Shown here piece by piece: positions 1-18,600 of a stretch of 64,000 bases of DNA. The stretch lies in contig NC_086352.1 in NCBI RefSeq assembly GCF_036324505.1, positions 13,352,501 to 13,416,500 of the forward strand, in the 5' to 3' direction. Position numbers and translations under genes: made by a program. Source of the stretch: Eleginops maclovinus. Taxonomy: Eukaryota > Chordata > Actinopteri > Perciformes > Eleginopidae. Positions within the stretch are counted from its first letter, which is position 1, and each line of letters starts with the position of its first letter. The notes beneath the pieces are model-generated. The model did not search any database. It was not told where the DNA came from and saw only the letters and a program-made list of their open reading frames with translations.

Positions 1-114
1 AGTACCCATGTTTGCCGGGTACTTTGTATCACACCTAGATCAAGTTTCCAGGGTCACATTGTTTGCCAACAAGTGGAAAGCACTACACACAGATAGACAA
101 TACAGTGTCCTTCT

Positions 115-6163
<6,049 letters not shown>

Positions 6164-7465
6164 CGCTCGCTGTCTTACTAGATCCGGTTGCTCACACCGC
6201 TGGTTAAAGAACAAGCGGTGCGTTGAGGAGTTTGATCGTTTTACTGGTCGGAGTGTCCCGGATGTAACCTAACTATGCGGCTACTAGCAGGATCCTTAAT
6301 TTCTGTAATTGATTCAAAACGTCACAACTTCAACTGGGTTTCATTATCTGTGAATAACTTATTTATATGATCTATTTGTAAAGAAAGCTTATTTTTTTGT
6401 GATATCTCGTTTACTCAAGCACCGATGACGGTTTGTCATGGGAATAGGCCTGTGTACAAAACAAACAACTCTTATTGTAGTATGAAGGGGGAGTGTTTGT
6501 TTTCGCTGACAGCAAGGCGGAAGTGAGTGCATTATGCAGACATTCAAATAGAGCGTAAATAAAATATGCCAGAGGGGCAACCGCAGAAGTTGAGCAAAAC
6601 AGTCAAAAATAAACACATACATAGGATAGAAACGGTAAATACACAGAGGAATGTTTTATCCGCAATCGCCAATGTTTTATTTAAATGCTTTACAGGCACC
6701 CCATGGCCCCTTTTAATATGTTGTTGCAGTTAATGTTTGTTTATATAAAGTTTGTTAAATGTCAAAGTAAAAGGAAGGGTCTTTTGGCTTATACACTTCA
6801 AATCTACGTGAATATAATGCATCCACATTTTCTAAATATGTAATATAATTATATACAAGTTAATTACAATGCAGTCCTTTTTGAAACATTTAACCATTTT
6901 AAGAAATACTTACAATGCCAGACAAGATGCAGGTTTAAGGTCGAGCAGTGCGAAAAGTCAAATTGATATACATCATCCTTAAACTTCTTGAGAAAATGCT
7001 TTGCAGGGTAAAACTTGTGTATGACTTTAAAAGGAAGATGTTTTAATTACAAATATGATCAAACAAAGTGATGACAAAATATATGATCTTTTTAAACGTT
7101 TTAACTGTAAGAGTGTTAGCAGCACAGTAAGTCCATAAAGTAGAAACACCTTTGGTACTGTAGGTTGTAACAGAATTGGCAATGAATGAATGTTTGTCCC
7201 AAAACTAAACACTAATTTACAGGAAATTAGGGTTACCTTCATTAATCTTTTTGGATTCAAATTTTAGATGCAACAAACACACTTTTTTTTAAACAATCAG
7301 GATAGTTTGGATTTTATTTTAAATTATAGATAACTGCTTGACCCACATATTCTTGGTGATTCAACCCCATCAGGGATGCAAATCATTCAGATAAAGAAAA
7401 CAAAATGATTTAAAGCCAGCAAGCACATTAAAGAGTAACAACACATTCAGAACCAAATATTGTTT
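6164..7465. other. Spacer between adpgk2 5' end and ctsb 3' end
   Basis: This should contain the adpgk2 5' UTR and promoter (the first few hundred bases) and the ctsb termination region. It is A+T-rich, with no coding frame I can support. A minus-strand AATAAA (plus TTTATT) lies near 7467 and another near 7313; either could be the ctsb polyadenylation signal. Confidence 0.5.
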
Positions 7466-8139
7466 TCTTTATTCCAGAACATACAGTTGGTTGCCAATAT
7501 TTTAGAGCCAATAGTTAGACAATGAAAACATCCCATTATCAATAACCAATTTTAAAAAAGACAACTGATACTTAAAATGTAAAAACACTAAAAGGCAACA
7601 ATCATAAGGAGTTCTTCCTAACATTATGGAGTGGCATTGAGATAATATGTTGAATACAAATATCAAAGTATGAAAGGCAGCTTATTGGAACTTCTTTCAA
7701 TCATGGGCTGAATTGCTGAAGATGCCAAACACTTCCACTAGTGCCAGATAAAAATGTGAATATAAGGGGACAAAAACATTTCTAAAACAGCGAAAGTTTG
7801 CTCCAAATCACCTGAGACAAAATTAATTAAAAATATTTTTTGATTTCACTTGCTGTAAGAAGTGAAGAAGAAAAAAGACCCTACCACAACAACCCCATCA
7901 CAAAAAACACCTTCAATCAAAGAATGCTCATTTGTGCTCAGTCACATACTCCTCCTGCTGCTAGTCCACCTAAATGAGGTGAAGGTCTCTGTGTGGTGTC
8001 AAAAGAAAGCCACATGCCATGTGGGCAAGTTGTTCAGTTGGCGTCTTCTAATAAAATGGACTAAAAGCTGGGAAATAAGTTATACTTGAGAGCTCAGGGT
8101 CTCTTTTGTGATCATGTAATGGAAACTGCAGCCCAAAGC
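7466..8139 (-). other. ctsb: Probable ctsb 3' UTR terminal exon
   Basis: The last coding exon appears to splice on at GCTAAG/gtaaga (donor at 8458-8463), 8 nt after the stop codon. A good acceptor, tctcttgcag followed by GCTTTGGG, lies at 8140. The 3' UTR would then run from 8139 to a polyadenylation signal near 7467. This is inferred from splice consensus only. Confidence 0.5.
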
Positions 8140-8377
8140 CTGCAAGAGACAAAAAACACAGTCAGGATGGCAGACAAAGTATTAAACTTGTTTAGGATTT
8201 CATAAACACAACAACGTCTCATACTTGAACAGGAACAAATGGGTTGGTAAACCATCAATCAACCAAGGTCTTTGAGGTTCATGCACCAATACAAATCCAT
8301 GTACCACTATTTAGAATTATGGAGGTTGCAACAGAGCAGAGTTCTACTGTAAAAGGACTTGGTAAAACAGACACATT

Positions 8378-8445
8378 TGTCTGAAGCCGCTTTGAGCACT
8401 GGGAAAAGCACTATATAAACATTATGTATTCATTTTGATACAAGA
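8378..8445. repeat. SINE/LINE-tail-like fragment in the ctsb 3' UTR intron
   Basis: The text GCTTTGAGCACTGGGAAAAG followed by CACTATATAAACATTATG matches the 3' tail shared by many fish SINE and L2-type elements, usually seen as CTTTGAG then AAAGCGCTATATAA. Only the tail is seen. It lies within the proposed 8140-8463 intron. Confidence 0.45.
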
Positions 8446-8471
8446 CGATTTTAGTTGTCTTACCTTAGCTT

Positions 8472-11400
8472 TTACTTCGGAATCCCAGCCACAACCCCAG
8501 ACTCAATACCACAGTGATCAGATCCACGCAGGATTTTGAAGAATCCTAAAAACAGAAACATACCAGTGGTCAGTAAACAAAAATTGCATGTTTCCAAGTA
8601 GAATATTAGTATAGTATTATGACACTATGATATATGCTTTTGTCTCTCATACACAAGAGGTAGCTATACTCAGTACAAAAAGTTATACATAGTAATGAAA
8701 TTGATTTACGATACAATTTACTTTATTGGCCCCAGAAGGAAGGAAGGCGGGATGAGGACATTTTTTTTTATCATACCAACATTAAACAATACAAGTTATA
8801 AGTATAAAACATGCATGTTTGCTCACCATTATCTCCCCAGTCAGTGTTCCAGGAGTTGGCGCAGAGCCAGTAGCGAACACCATCCTCCTCTCCCCAGCCC
8901 AGCATCTTGATGGCGTGGCCCCCCAAAGCAGGACCAGAGACATGCTGATACACACCTGGAGCCCGGAAAAAACAAAAAGCCAAGAAACAACAAACAGGGA
9001 AGGGTCAGCAAGAGTTTCAAATCACAAACAACATTTTACAGAATCAATCAGCAACATCTGCCTTCAGTGTTACCCTGTGCTCCAAGTACTCAGTTTCCAT
9101 GTGTTTTTACTGCTTATAACTGTGTCTGATGCACATCATCTTACCAGTCTTGTACAGTGGGAAGTCTTCATAGACGGTAAAGGCTCCCTCTACTGGGCCG
9201 TTCTTGAATATCTCACTCTGAATCTGCTCCTCCTCCGACAGCACGCTGTAAGAAGATTTACCTGCAACACACTTTGAGTTAGTGTCCTGTGCATGCATGC
9301 ATAAATACAAATGGGATGTTAATTTGAATGCACACTACATACAATGAGACTCATTTAAATGAGTCTGTTCACTATTCATACATACATCAACAGAACATTG
9401 TCATATCTACACTGTAGCTACTGTGCATGACAATAAATCTTATATCAAAACAACGTCTACAGAAACACTAAACCTTGAAAAAGGTAGGGTTCAGAGCAAA
9501 ATAAAGGTACACGTTCATATTTGATTTATTCTTTAATAAACAACAAGTTAAAAGACACAAAGCTAATGTTAGTATTCTAAACTTACATTTATTTGATTTA
9601 ATACCTTGGGACTGTGAGAAACAGCATTTTGATCGTTCTGTTTGTACACACAAATTGAAAGATTGACAATAAAGTTGACTTTGACTTCTGCCTCTCTTAC
9701 CGAAGTGTTTGTCTGCTTTGTAGTCTGGTGTGTATCCAGTTTCACACTTGAAGACGCAATTGGGTGTATCGCCCTCCTCCCCAGTGCAGGAGGGTCTGCT
9801 GCCATTCACATGGTGTTCACAGGGGGGGATGGTGTAGGGCCGACAACCTGTAGCCATAAAGAGTAAAGTCTTGTTTAATATCTCATGGGACGTGGGTCTC
9901 CATATATGTCGTGTAAGATATGAAGGCGTTTATGCCCAGCAGGTTGTTTCATTGTATTCTCTGAAACACCAGAGGGCGTACAAAGTAAATATTCCAAGAA
10001 GTCAATGAGTGTTGCTGGCAAAACACTATAGACCAAACATGCAACTCCTCAATGCAGAGGAGGAATTGTAAAACCATATCAATTATACATAGGATATATT
10101 TTATCACCCTCAAGACAATCTAGGGTTGTTCTCTACAAGCAAAATTCTGATTCCCCGAACGCATTTTTATTGCAGTCAAAGGTTGATTAATAGAGAAATC
10201 TTCAACAGTTTTTCGCAAAGAAAGGTCAAAAGCACCACTTTAAACCTTATGATCACCAGAGATGGCTCAAACTTCTTGGAAGTAAGAAATTCAGCAAAAG
10301 AAGAAGAAAGAAACACAAACATCTATGACCAAAAAATGATCTACTGGAGAACCCTTAGTTGATTGAGACCAAAATGGACAATTAGTTGACTAATGCATAA
10401 AAGAAAGAAGTCAAGTATTTGAAACAATAGTTTAAAAAAAATAATCACCAATGTGGGAGTCATAGAGACCTCCAGAGACCAGACCCTGACTGGTCCAGAA
10501 GTCCCAGGCAGCTGAAGGGTAGCCACCATTACATCTGAAAAAAAGAAAAACCATTTACATGTTCCACTTCCATAGATAACGGCTATCACTCCCTGCTTCA
10601 AACTACAAACATTAGGGAGGCAACTTGCAAACTTTTCCCTCACCCAAGCTCACATCAGTACTGCAGCAGCTGATAATAAGAACTGATTCGTTAACAGAGC
10701 TCACTTTGAACCATATACCTGTATAGCTCAGTCTGTGGATGTCCTCTTTATGTACAGGGAGCTAACATAGGGGTGGATGTTTGTCCAGTAGATCAGTTCT
10801 GTCATGGCAGATACCTGATCCACTTAATAAGGTCAGTTTGGGTGTTGTTGGCATTTCTTCATATTGAACTGCATTCCTATAAATAAACACTTCTACCATT
10901 ACATACCCAGTAATTCAAATTTCAGACCACATGTTTGCTACTGAGCTTCGAATTATGGGTCACATTAGTACAGTCGGTCACTACAAATCATTTACTGGGA
11001 ACATCTCAAGACAAAAACGTAGTGAAACGCTTCACATGTTAGTGATGCTCACCCCATGCCACAGCTTTCGCAGCAGGTCAGCAGATCCTCGGAGGAGATC
11101 TCCACGCTGACCTTGGCGTTGCTGTGGATACACACACGGTCCGAGATGGCCTCTGCAGCGCCAAATGCCTGTATGCAGAAGATCCAAGAAATGTCACAGA
11201 CTTTTCCACTTATTGGGACTAAGGGGTTACGGTTCATTTGCTGATTGCCAAGACCTTTAAAACAACTTTTTTTACAGCATTACCAGACAAACTATTTTAA
11301 TCCGTTGAGCCACTTTATTTCCATTTTCTGGCAGTGTAATTAAAATAGAATTAAACTTGTGAATGCCCACATATAGTGTAGGTGTTAGTATGACCCTTCA

Positions 11401-12114
11401 ACACAATAACAGCCTAAATCATAAATGACTGCCCTAAATAACCTGTTCATTTGAAAAGGTGTTAAACCTCTTACCCAGCAGGACCCACAGGAGCCCTGGT
11501 CTCTGATTTCCTTCAGGGTGGGACAGTTTGGCCACTGCTCTCTGGAGTCAAAGTTTGTAGGCAGCTTAATGTTTCCAGAGTACTGAACCCTGCAGAGGAA
11601 AACAGAGTCAGGTAGTCCTGCGCACTACAACTTACAGCTACAGTTGAAGCAGCCTTGATTAACTTTTCCATTTTATAGTGGACAGGTAGGGTAGGAGGGT
11701 TTGGTCTATACTGCTTGTAACGTACACAGTAGAATTAAGGGATGTACAACACTGCAAATATTAGTTTAAAATGGATGTAAAGCATAATGAAATACTAATG
11801 AAATGGTTTTACTAATGAGACTCACATGACGGGCAGTTTAGGTCCATCCAGCATAGTACCGCAGAGTCTCTTCACATGACTGTAGTCGGCAGTATGGAAG
11901 TTGTGACCAGCCTGCAGGAGAGGTGAGATTTATTCAAATAAAATTGTTTTTCTAGGTAAGCAAAGACTAATAAGAAGAAAAGAAAACTCACCGTCCAGGT
12001 AGTGTTGATCTTGTTGATGTAGTTGACCATCTCACTGGACAGTGGAGTGAGGCGGGGTCTGGCCAGGCTCACCGACAAGCTGGCAGCCAATAAAAGGAAG
12101 GCTGCACGCCACAT
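8472..12114 (-). CDS. ctsb: Cathepsin B, 9 coding exons, 330 aa
   Basis: Lysosomal papain-family (C1A) cysteine protease with endopeptidase and dipeptidyl-carboxypeptidase activity. Exons: 12114-11992, 11911-11826, 11589-11475, 11168-11053, 10534-10449, 9847-9701, 9261-9145, 8955-8827, 8545-8472; 993 nt including TAA, all phases consistent. Residues 1-18 form a signal peptide ([17 protein letters not shown]) followed by a propeptide. The catalytic triad is Cys107 in DQGSCGSCW, His277 in [11 protein letters not shown] and Asn297 in [10 protein letters not shown]. The cathepsin B hallmark occluding loop is present at about 176-200, with the paired histidines 187-188 ([12 protein letters not shown]) that give carboxydipeptidase activity. 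Length matches known vertebrate cathepsin B. Everything needed for activity is present. The family usually has Val where this copy has Cys295. Fish often carry two copies, so ctsba is likely, but I cannot prove a/b status. Confidence 0.96.
11992..12114 (-). CDS. ctsb: ctsb first coding exon (signal peptide and start of propeptide)
   Basis: Encodes 41 residues, from the ATG at 12114 to NKINTTWT. It contains the whole signal peptide and the first part of the inhibitory propeptide, and ends in phase 0 at a GTGAGT donor. No earlier in-frame ATG extends the hydrophobic segment, so this start is favoured. Confidence 0.92.
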
Positions 12115-15100
12115 TTTACTGAAAAATACAAAGGGAAGAGGAGAAGTTTGTTAAGGGCTTGAAAATGTATTGAAAGGTTATCAATATATAGGGTTAAATC
12201 CCAATTTTATATGGCAAAATACCACTCTGAGGTTACTACTGTCTGCAGAGACGTCCCGGTCAAATCCTATTCTACATACTCATTTATTTTTGAATTGTAA
12301 AGACTCTCCCCCCAAAAAAAAATTACAATCTACTGTTGCATTGCCAGTAAAAACAATCGCAATGGCAATCTCATTACATATATTATGATTTTAAATTAAG
12401 TAAGTAAGCACTACCATGATAACCTAAATCTTAAACAAAGAACTGTTTCATTTCGAACACCCATTTAGATTGTTCTCCTCAACCAATCACAGTGAAGGCT
12501 GTAGGCTTAAAGGAGAACCCTGCCTGACAAAGAAAGCTATAAGAACAAAAACATGAGCCTATCTAGCCTATCTAGAACAATGCGGAGAAAAGTTGTGCAC
12601 GTTTGTAAATCAATACGATCCAATGATACGCCTTAACACACTCACAAACACTCCTCAAACCTCTGTTTAAAAATGACAAACAGTTGAGTAGACTTCATCA
12701 GTCTGGTTGCAGCTACAAGTGGAACATGAGCACACAGTGTACAGAGAGCAGAGAAAACCTCTTACTTTCAGTCATGCTTGACAAGTCTTTCCAAAGGTTA
12801 AACCCACTGCATCAGCAGGCATCTACAATAAACAGTTCCGTAATTTTCAGTTATACTTTCGAGTCATCACTAGGTTTCAGTTCCCATCTTAAAAAGCTAT
12901 GGTATAAAAAAAATCCTCATTTCCGCAGAAAACACCCCCTGTGAATGTAAATGTATGCAGTCTTTTAGATGTTAGATAAAAGAATGGTGGAAATGGTCCA
13001 AGTTTGCTCTCAAAAGTACACATGAGAGGTGAAGTGCACTGGTGAGAAATGAAATCAGCTCCAGACAAGGACCCATTAGAAACCATAATGTAGGCTATTA
13101 AATAAAGGACATGGAATGTGCTGGCAAAGTGCTTCAAGTCCAGCAAAAATCAATACCAGTGCAGATAGGGAGTGACTTAACATGCAGCTTCAAACTCTTA
13201 TAGAAAGAGGACAACAGATGAGGTTAGCCAAACAGTAGTAGATAACAAAATGATTTAGCTATAGAATAAAAACTGAAAAAAAGAATGCAGGAATTTTGTT
13301 TGAGACATTGAGATATTGTGTTCCTATATTAACATATTTTAATTCCAAGCAAGATTAGCAAACACGTCATTTGAAATCATTCTCATGCCAAACGAACATT
13401 TGATCTGGCAAACCAAAGTCTGTCCCTGTCACTAGCGCACCCGTTTAAGCCTGTTTTCGATTACTTAGAAAGAAAAAGAGGAACACAGAAAATATGAAAC
13501 CAAAAGAAACTGGTATAATATCACATGACTGCAGCTAATGAAATATAATGAACAAAGTGTACACAGGGTGAAGTAAGACTGTGCATTCCCCTTTACAGAG
13601 TGAGATCTTAAACCACTTGTTTTTCTTTCTCTATAATCTAAACCAGGCTTGTGTGCTCAGCTTTCTTTAATACCATAAGCAACTGTTTATCTGATTATGT
13701 AGTGCAACAGAAATGGACAGTCTTTTTGTGGGCATTAGACGTGTATTATCTACTACTAGGTTGTGGTTACAGGTTGGTTGTAGGGACTTCAGGGTCATAC
13801 ATTTTTTCTAACTATATTGATGATCTGCAAAGTTCTTTTCTCTGGGCAAAATATATATTCAGCTTTGGGTTAATACAGAAATTCCATTGACAGGACATGT
13901 TTATCTTTTTAGATTATAGAGAAGTGGTTCAACCACACAAACATAACTGTTGTGCAGATAAAGCTTTTAGGTGTGATTTTGGGAAGTGGACTTTAGCCTT
14001 ATGATCTGTCTGAAACAAAATCAGTCTCATGATGTTCAACAGTTATCATAGCACAACTCACAAAAGCAACATTACACTTGCTGAGTCCCAATCAAGACTG
14101 TCAACATTTTTGGAAGCCCCGCTTTGAGCTTGATGAGCAACTGCTGCTAACCAACAGCTTCCCTTAAAAAAGGTGAGGGGGAGTGAATTGTGGTAGATTT
14201 AAGTTATACAGGCAGAAATGGGTGAGTCAGAGCCAAAGCAAAACGGCATTTAATTTCCTCTCCACCTCCGATATTATATGTGGAACCAATGATCTTCACA
14301 TGACGAGCCCTACAACACTCAGGGTTGAGTTGTCTTGTAGGAAAATGCTGATCACTATAGCTCTGAAGAGAAAAAACTTTAAACTCAAGCTGTGGGTGTT
14401 CAAATTAGAGGTACTCAGTTACTGTATGTGGGACAAAGCAATGTTCTGTTAAGTCTTCCTTCTTATATTATACAATTATCCCCCCCCCTCCCTAACAAAT
14501 ACCTGAAATTAGAGCCAGATTACTATACAAGTACATCATTAATTTTACCTGCACATGTAGATAATCAAGGCAACCCACAGTATGATAAATCTGTAACACT
14601 TTACAATCTATCTAGTTGTATTTGTATCACTTAATCTACTAACAGATTAAACAAATGAAGTGCAGAGGGCCTGCTGACTGAGAACAATGAAACCAATACT
14701 TGATTTACTCAATAGAGAAAAGGGTCCATGACAATGTTGCTTGTGATTGAAAATGTAAACACTTTTTCATGCCCCCCCCCCACCACCATTTACTTTTCAA
14801 AGTAGAGATGGTGTTTTAATTGAGTCCATATTTAAAAAAGGGACAACCTATTCCAGTTTCATAAACTTATGCCCCCCCCCTTTGATCCTCAGACATGTTA
14901 ATACATCTGTAAAACAAGTCTCAGCAACTGTTGTTTGTCTAGTAGAAGCAGAGGACAGAATGGCTTCCAGCAGCTCTTACACAAACGTAGTTTCTTTTTA
15001 CACTTCACTGTGTAAATGTGCCCGACAGTTTAGTGTTAGGTTTCATATTCATTTATACATCAGGTTTTAAGTTATTTCCGTTCTTTCTTTAAAGACATAT

Positions 15101-15454
15101 GCTGCCTACACTATATTCCCCGAGCATGTGTCCTTTAATCATTAGATGTGTGTTAGCCACCGCCTTTCCATCTGTATCTTATCACCTCTGAACATGAAAC
15201 CGAAATCAGGTCAGGCAGTCAACAACAGACATAAAGATACGACAACAAAACGGACATGTTTGTATGAAATGAGTCAGGTCACTGAACATATGTTTAGTTA
15301 GTTGTGTTTTGTTTTTTTACTAGATTAATCAAAGCGTTACATATTTAGCTAGGTTAGCAAATTGCTTACTCATCGTGTAAACAAACTGTAACTAACTGAA
15401 CACCGGAAGTGTTAAAAAGCGGAGGACAAAGGGACAAGAAAATAGATAATTTAC
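12115..15454. other. Long ctsb 5' UTR intron
   Basis: This 3.3 kb separates the first coding exon from a non-coding first exon proposed near 15.5 kb. It is A+T-rich with three poly-C runs (about 14480, 14770 and 14875). No protein-coding frame looks real. Intronic regulatory elements are possible but cannot be identified by eye. Confidence 0.55.
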
Positions 15455-15530
15455 CTGTAGCTTGTGTGTCAGCTTTATGTGTGAACTTTAAATCTTCAGC
15501 TCCAGGTTCCTCCTCTTGTCTCTAGCTGGC
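15455..15530 (-). other. ctsb: Probable non-coding first exon of ctsb
   Basis: A donor consensus on the minus strand, AGCTACAG/gtaaat, lies at 15454/15455 and is followed upstream by a short G+C-balanced block. Vertebrate cathepsin B genes typically begin with untranslated exons far from the ATG, which fits. The 5' boundary is a guess. Confidence 0.5.
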
Positions 15531-15589
15531 TCAGGTTAAGAAACTGTGATTCATTAACGAGATGGTCCTCCTGTTTTATTTACTCCTGC

Positions 15590-15635
15590 TGGCACCACGT
15601 GATCCGGTCACATGAATGCAGCTCATGTGACTACC
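15590..15635. promoter_or_regulatory. Cluster of MiT/TFE-type E-boxes upstream of ctsb
   Basis: Three E-boxes lie within 36 bp: CACGTG at 15596-15601, GTCACATGA at 15607-15615 and TCATGTGAC at 15623-15631. The CLEAR element bound by TFEB and TFE3 in lysosomal gene promoters is GTCACGTGAC, and MITF-type M-boxes read TCATGTG. The cluster lies about 70-110 bp upstream of the proposed transcription start of a lysosomal protease, the expected place. Binding is inferred. Confidence 0.55.
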
Positions 15636-15639
15636 AGTA

Positions 15640-18600
15640 ACGACTCTAAAAAGATGACTCCCGTTTTTGTTCCAATTTGTGGGTTTCTTGGGTGGGCGCT
15701 TTGTAAGATCATCAGAAAATATTTATTTACCGACAAATTATCTGAATCTGGATTCAGCTGGTAAAAACTAAATGACAAGAGAGCATTGTGGAGTAAAGCT
15801 GCATTACTTCAATCTGAACGCTTAGTGGTGCTGAACCACACTCTCTGAAAACACAAAAACAAATCTGATTTATTAAAAACTAAAAACGCTTGGATATTTA
15901 TTTTGTTTGACTTTCCTGGAATCTAAGTTATGCTGGATTTCTGTAATTCTCTCCTATTTTTTTCAACCTTTTTATTTTCATTATAATTATTTTAGTACTA
16001 ATCGTAGTAGCAATAGTGGTATTAGTAGTGGTGGAATAAGAATTATAAATATAAATATTATCATTATCATAAATTAAATGTATCTTCAATATAGTAGTCG
16101 ACTTTAAAAAGGTATAAGGTAAGGTATAATGAGGTTAAATATATATGTATATACATATATATTTACCTATTAACACCCAATTTAAACTAAACAAAAATCT
16201 TGCAAATATGTATGTTTTATTTTAAAAGAAGACTGTTGAAGCACACCTTCGTTAATGTGATAGATATTTTACAAGAGCAATAATTTTACCATAAACTGAA
16301 GAATGTATTCTAGGTATAGTGAGAATATGATATTGCATTTACTTGTATTTCTCTGTTAATTTTTTAAGTTTTTTTTTAGTTTCATGCTGTCGATCCCTGA
16401 CCACATAAAACATGCTGATCCCCCATGTGCTTTCTCTTCCCTTTAAGAGTCAGTCATTCGACCTTAAAAATGATGAGATGACAAAAATAGTGCAGCTCAC
16501 CAACTTTAATTATAACTTTTACCAATAAAGTGACATATAAACAGATCCTTATTAAAGTGGGTTGCTCTTGTTGACCTGTGTGGTGAGCTGCTGCTTACTG
16601 TTTTTTGCAAGAATATATAAAGTTGTATTGGATTATTGACAAAATATCAACTTCAAAATATTTGGAGCCTTGTTGGATGATTTCTGTTTCATTACCTGAT
16701 TCTTGGTTCAACACATTCATTATTGCAGCTAATCTTATGGTCATAGAACACTATTATGAGTTTACACTGGGATTATGCATTTCCACCTATCCGTGTAAGC
16801 AGAAACACATTTTAAAACATCACTAATTGTTAATGAATCAAGGACCATCAATAAAACACAAAACAGCACTCTTTGATCATGACTAATGACTTTATTTTGC
16901 CACATCAATAGCACAGTTAATGACTCACTACCACCAGCCACAGTACTGTGGAGATCCTTGTAGAGGTGAGGTGAAGCATGTTGATAAATGGAGGCCTTCC
17001 AGTGTCTAAGTGACGTTACAATCAACCAGCAAACTAATTCAGTCTGTCATTGAAAACAATGTTGTCTCTAAAACAATTTCACATGTGAAACCTTGACACA
17101 CCGCACCGTGGCTGTCCACACATTTCATAACAGTACATGTGATCAATATAAAAGAAGGATTTTTAAGAAGAATAAAAAACAAGACAAAGTAGAAAGACAA
17201 GCAAAGATTATCATACACATCAGGTACACAGAGCAAAGCATATTGTTCTAACATAAGGCAATACACACTTTATTAACAAGCGACTGTCAGTCTACAAGGC
17301 AAAGCGCTGTGTCAGGATGATCAAGCCAAGCATCGCTGCACTCTGAAGCGTGTGCGTAGATTCTTATTTTTTTGTGCACTAAGATACATTTCATTAGCTT
17401 TCTTATTGCTCTGGCAAACGCATACATTCTAGCAAGTGTGTTAAGTATTATGAAGTGTGTGTGTTTGTGTATGAAGTTACAAGTGCTTTCTTTCTCTAAA
17501 GGAACAGATACAATTTTCTGGATGAAGGAGTAACATGCAGTGTCTATCAGCAGGTACAGTTTATGGATAACAGTTTCACACAATTTCAGGTGGTTTTTCT
17601 CTGTACATTGTTCCATAAACCACAAATGATATTCCCATAATGTTATTATGTCTTAAGAAAGAAAGAAAAGTAAAATAATATAGCAGCTAACTAGAAATGG
17701 AATATAAATATATAAGGAACACTGGTCTTTTTCATTCTATGACTACAATCTGATTTCACATATTAAAATAAATAATATTCATAACGTTACATAATACTGG
17801 CATCGACCAAGCTTGACAGTTATGGCAGGTCATACACCCAGGACTTTTCCTTTAGTATTTTCTCTAAAACTCCTGTTCCCTTTTTTCTTTCAAATGTGTT
17901 TTCAGTGAGACATTACATTTTCTCATTGCAACATAAACAAATAAGAAATCATTTTGGTAACTTGTGAATTCAGTTTTACTAAGATAGGAGGTTCAACTAA
18001 AAGATAGGACAAGACCTATTCATGAGTATAGTGGGCTTTAAAAGAGCATATTAGATAGATTTAGAGGTTATATATTTATATTTTAAACATTGTTAAAATA
18101 GGTTTCTCCTCTGTATTACTTCCTCTCTACATTTGAGGAAGTTATTTCTTAGCAAAATTGCTATTACACTTCTCAAAATAATTCTGAAAGCTATCACAAA
18201 GAGAAGGAGTCACTCAATGAAATCTAATAACAAACAATACGTTGTAAAAATGGATAAAAACAAGCCATCAATAACTTTAAAAAAAAGGTTATCAATACAA
18301 AGAAATGCATGTAATTAAATGTGATCTGATACCCCTCTAATATTTGGATATTCTACTACAATTTCTCTTTCATATTCTAATGTTATACTCATAGTGTAGT
18401 TTACACAACATCCTGATACTTTAGCTGCCTCCTTCTGCTATAAAGTGCCAACTGAAATGTTTGCAATTAAAATTAGTATTACGGAAAGTATAGCATCATT
18501 TATTAAATACTTTTCCCTCAAACCTTTACTTTTTGTAATATGCTTATCTCATGATTCTGTGTTAATAAAGATATCAGTGAGAAGACTTTGAACTATTTGA

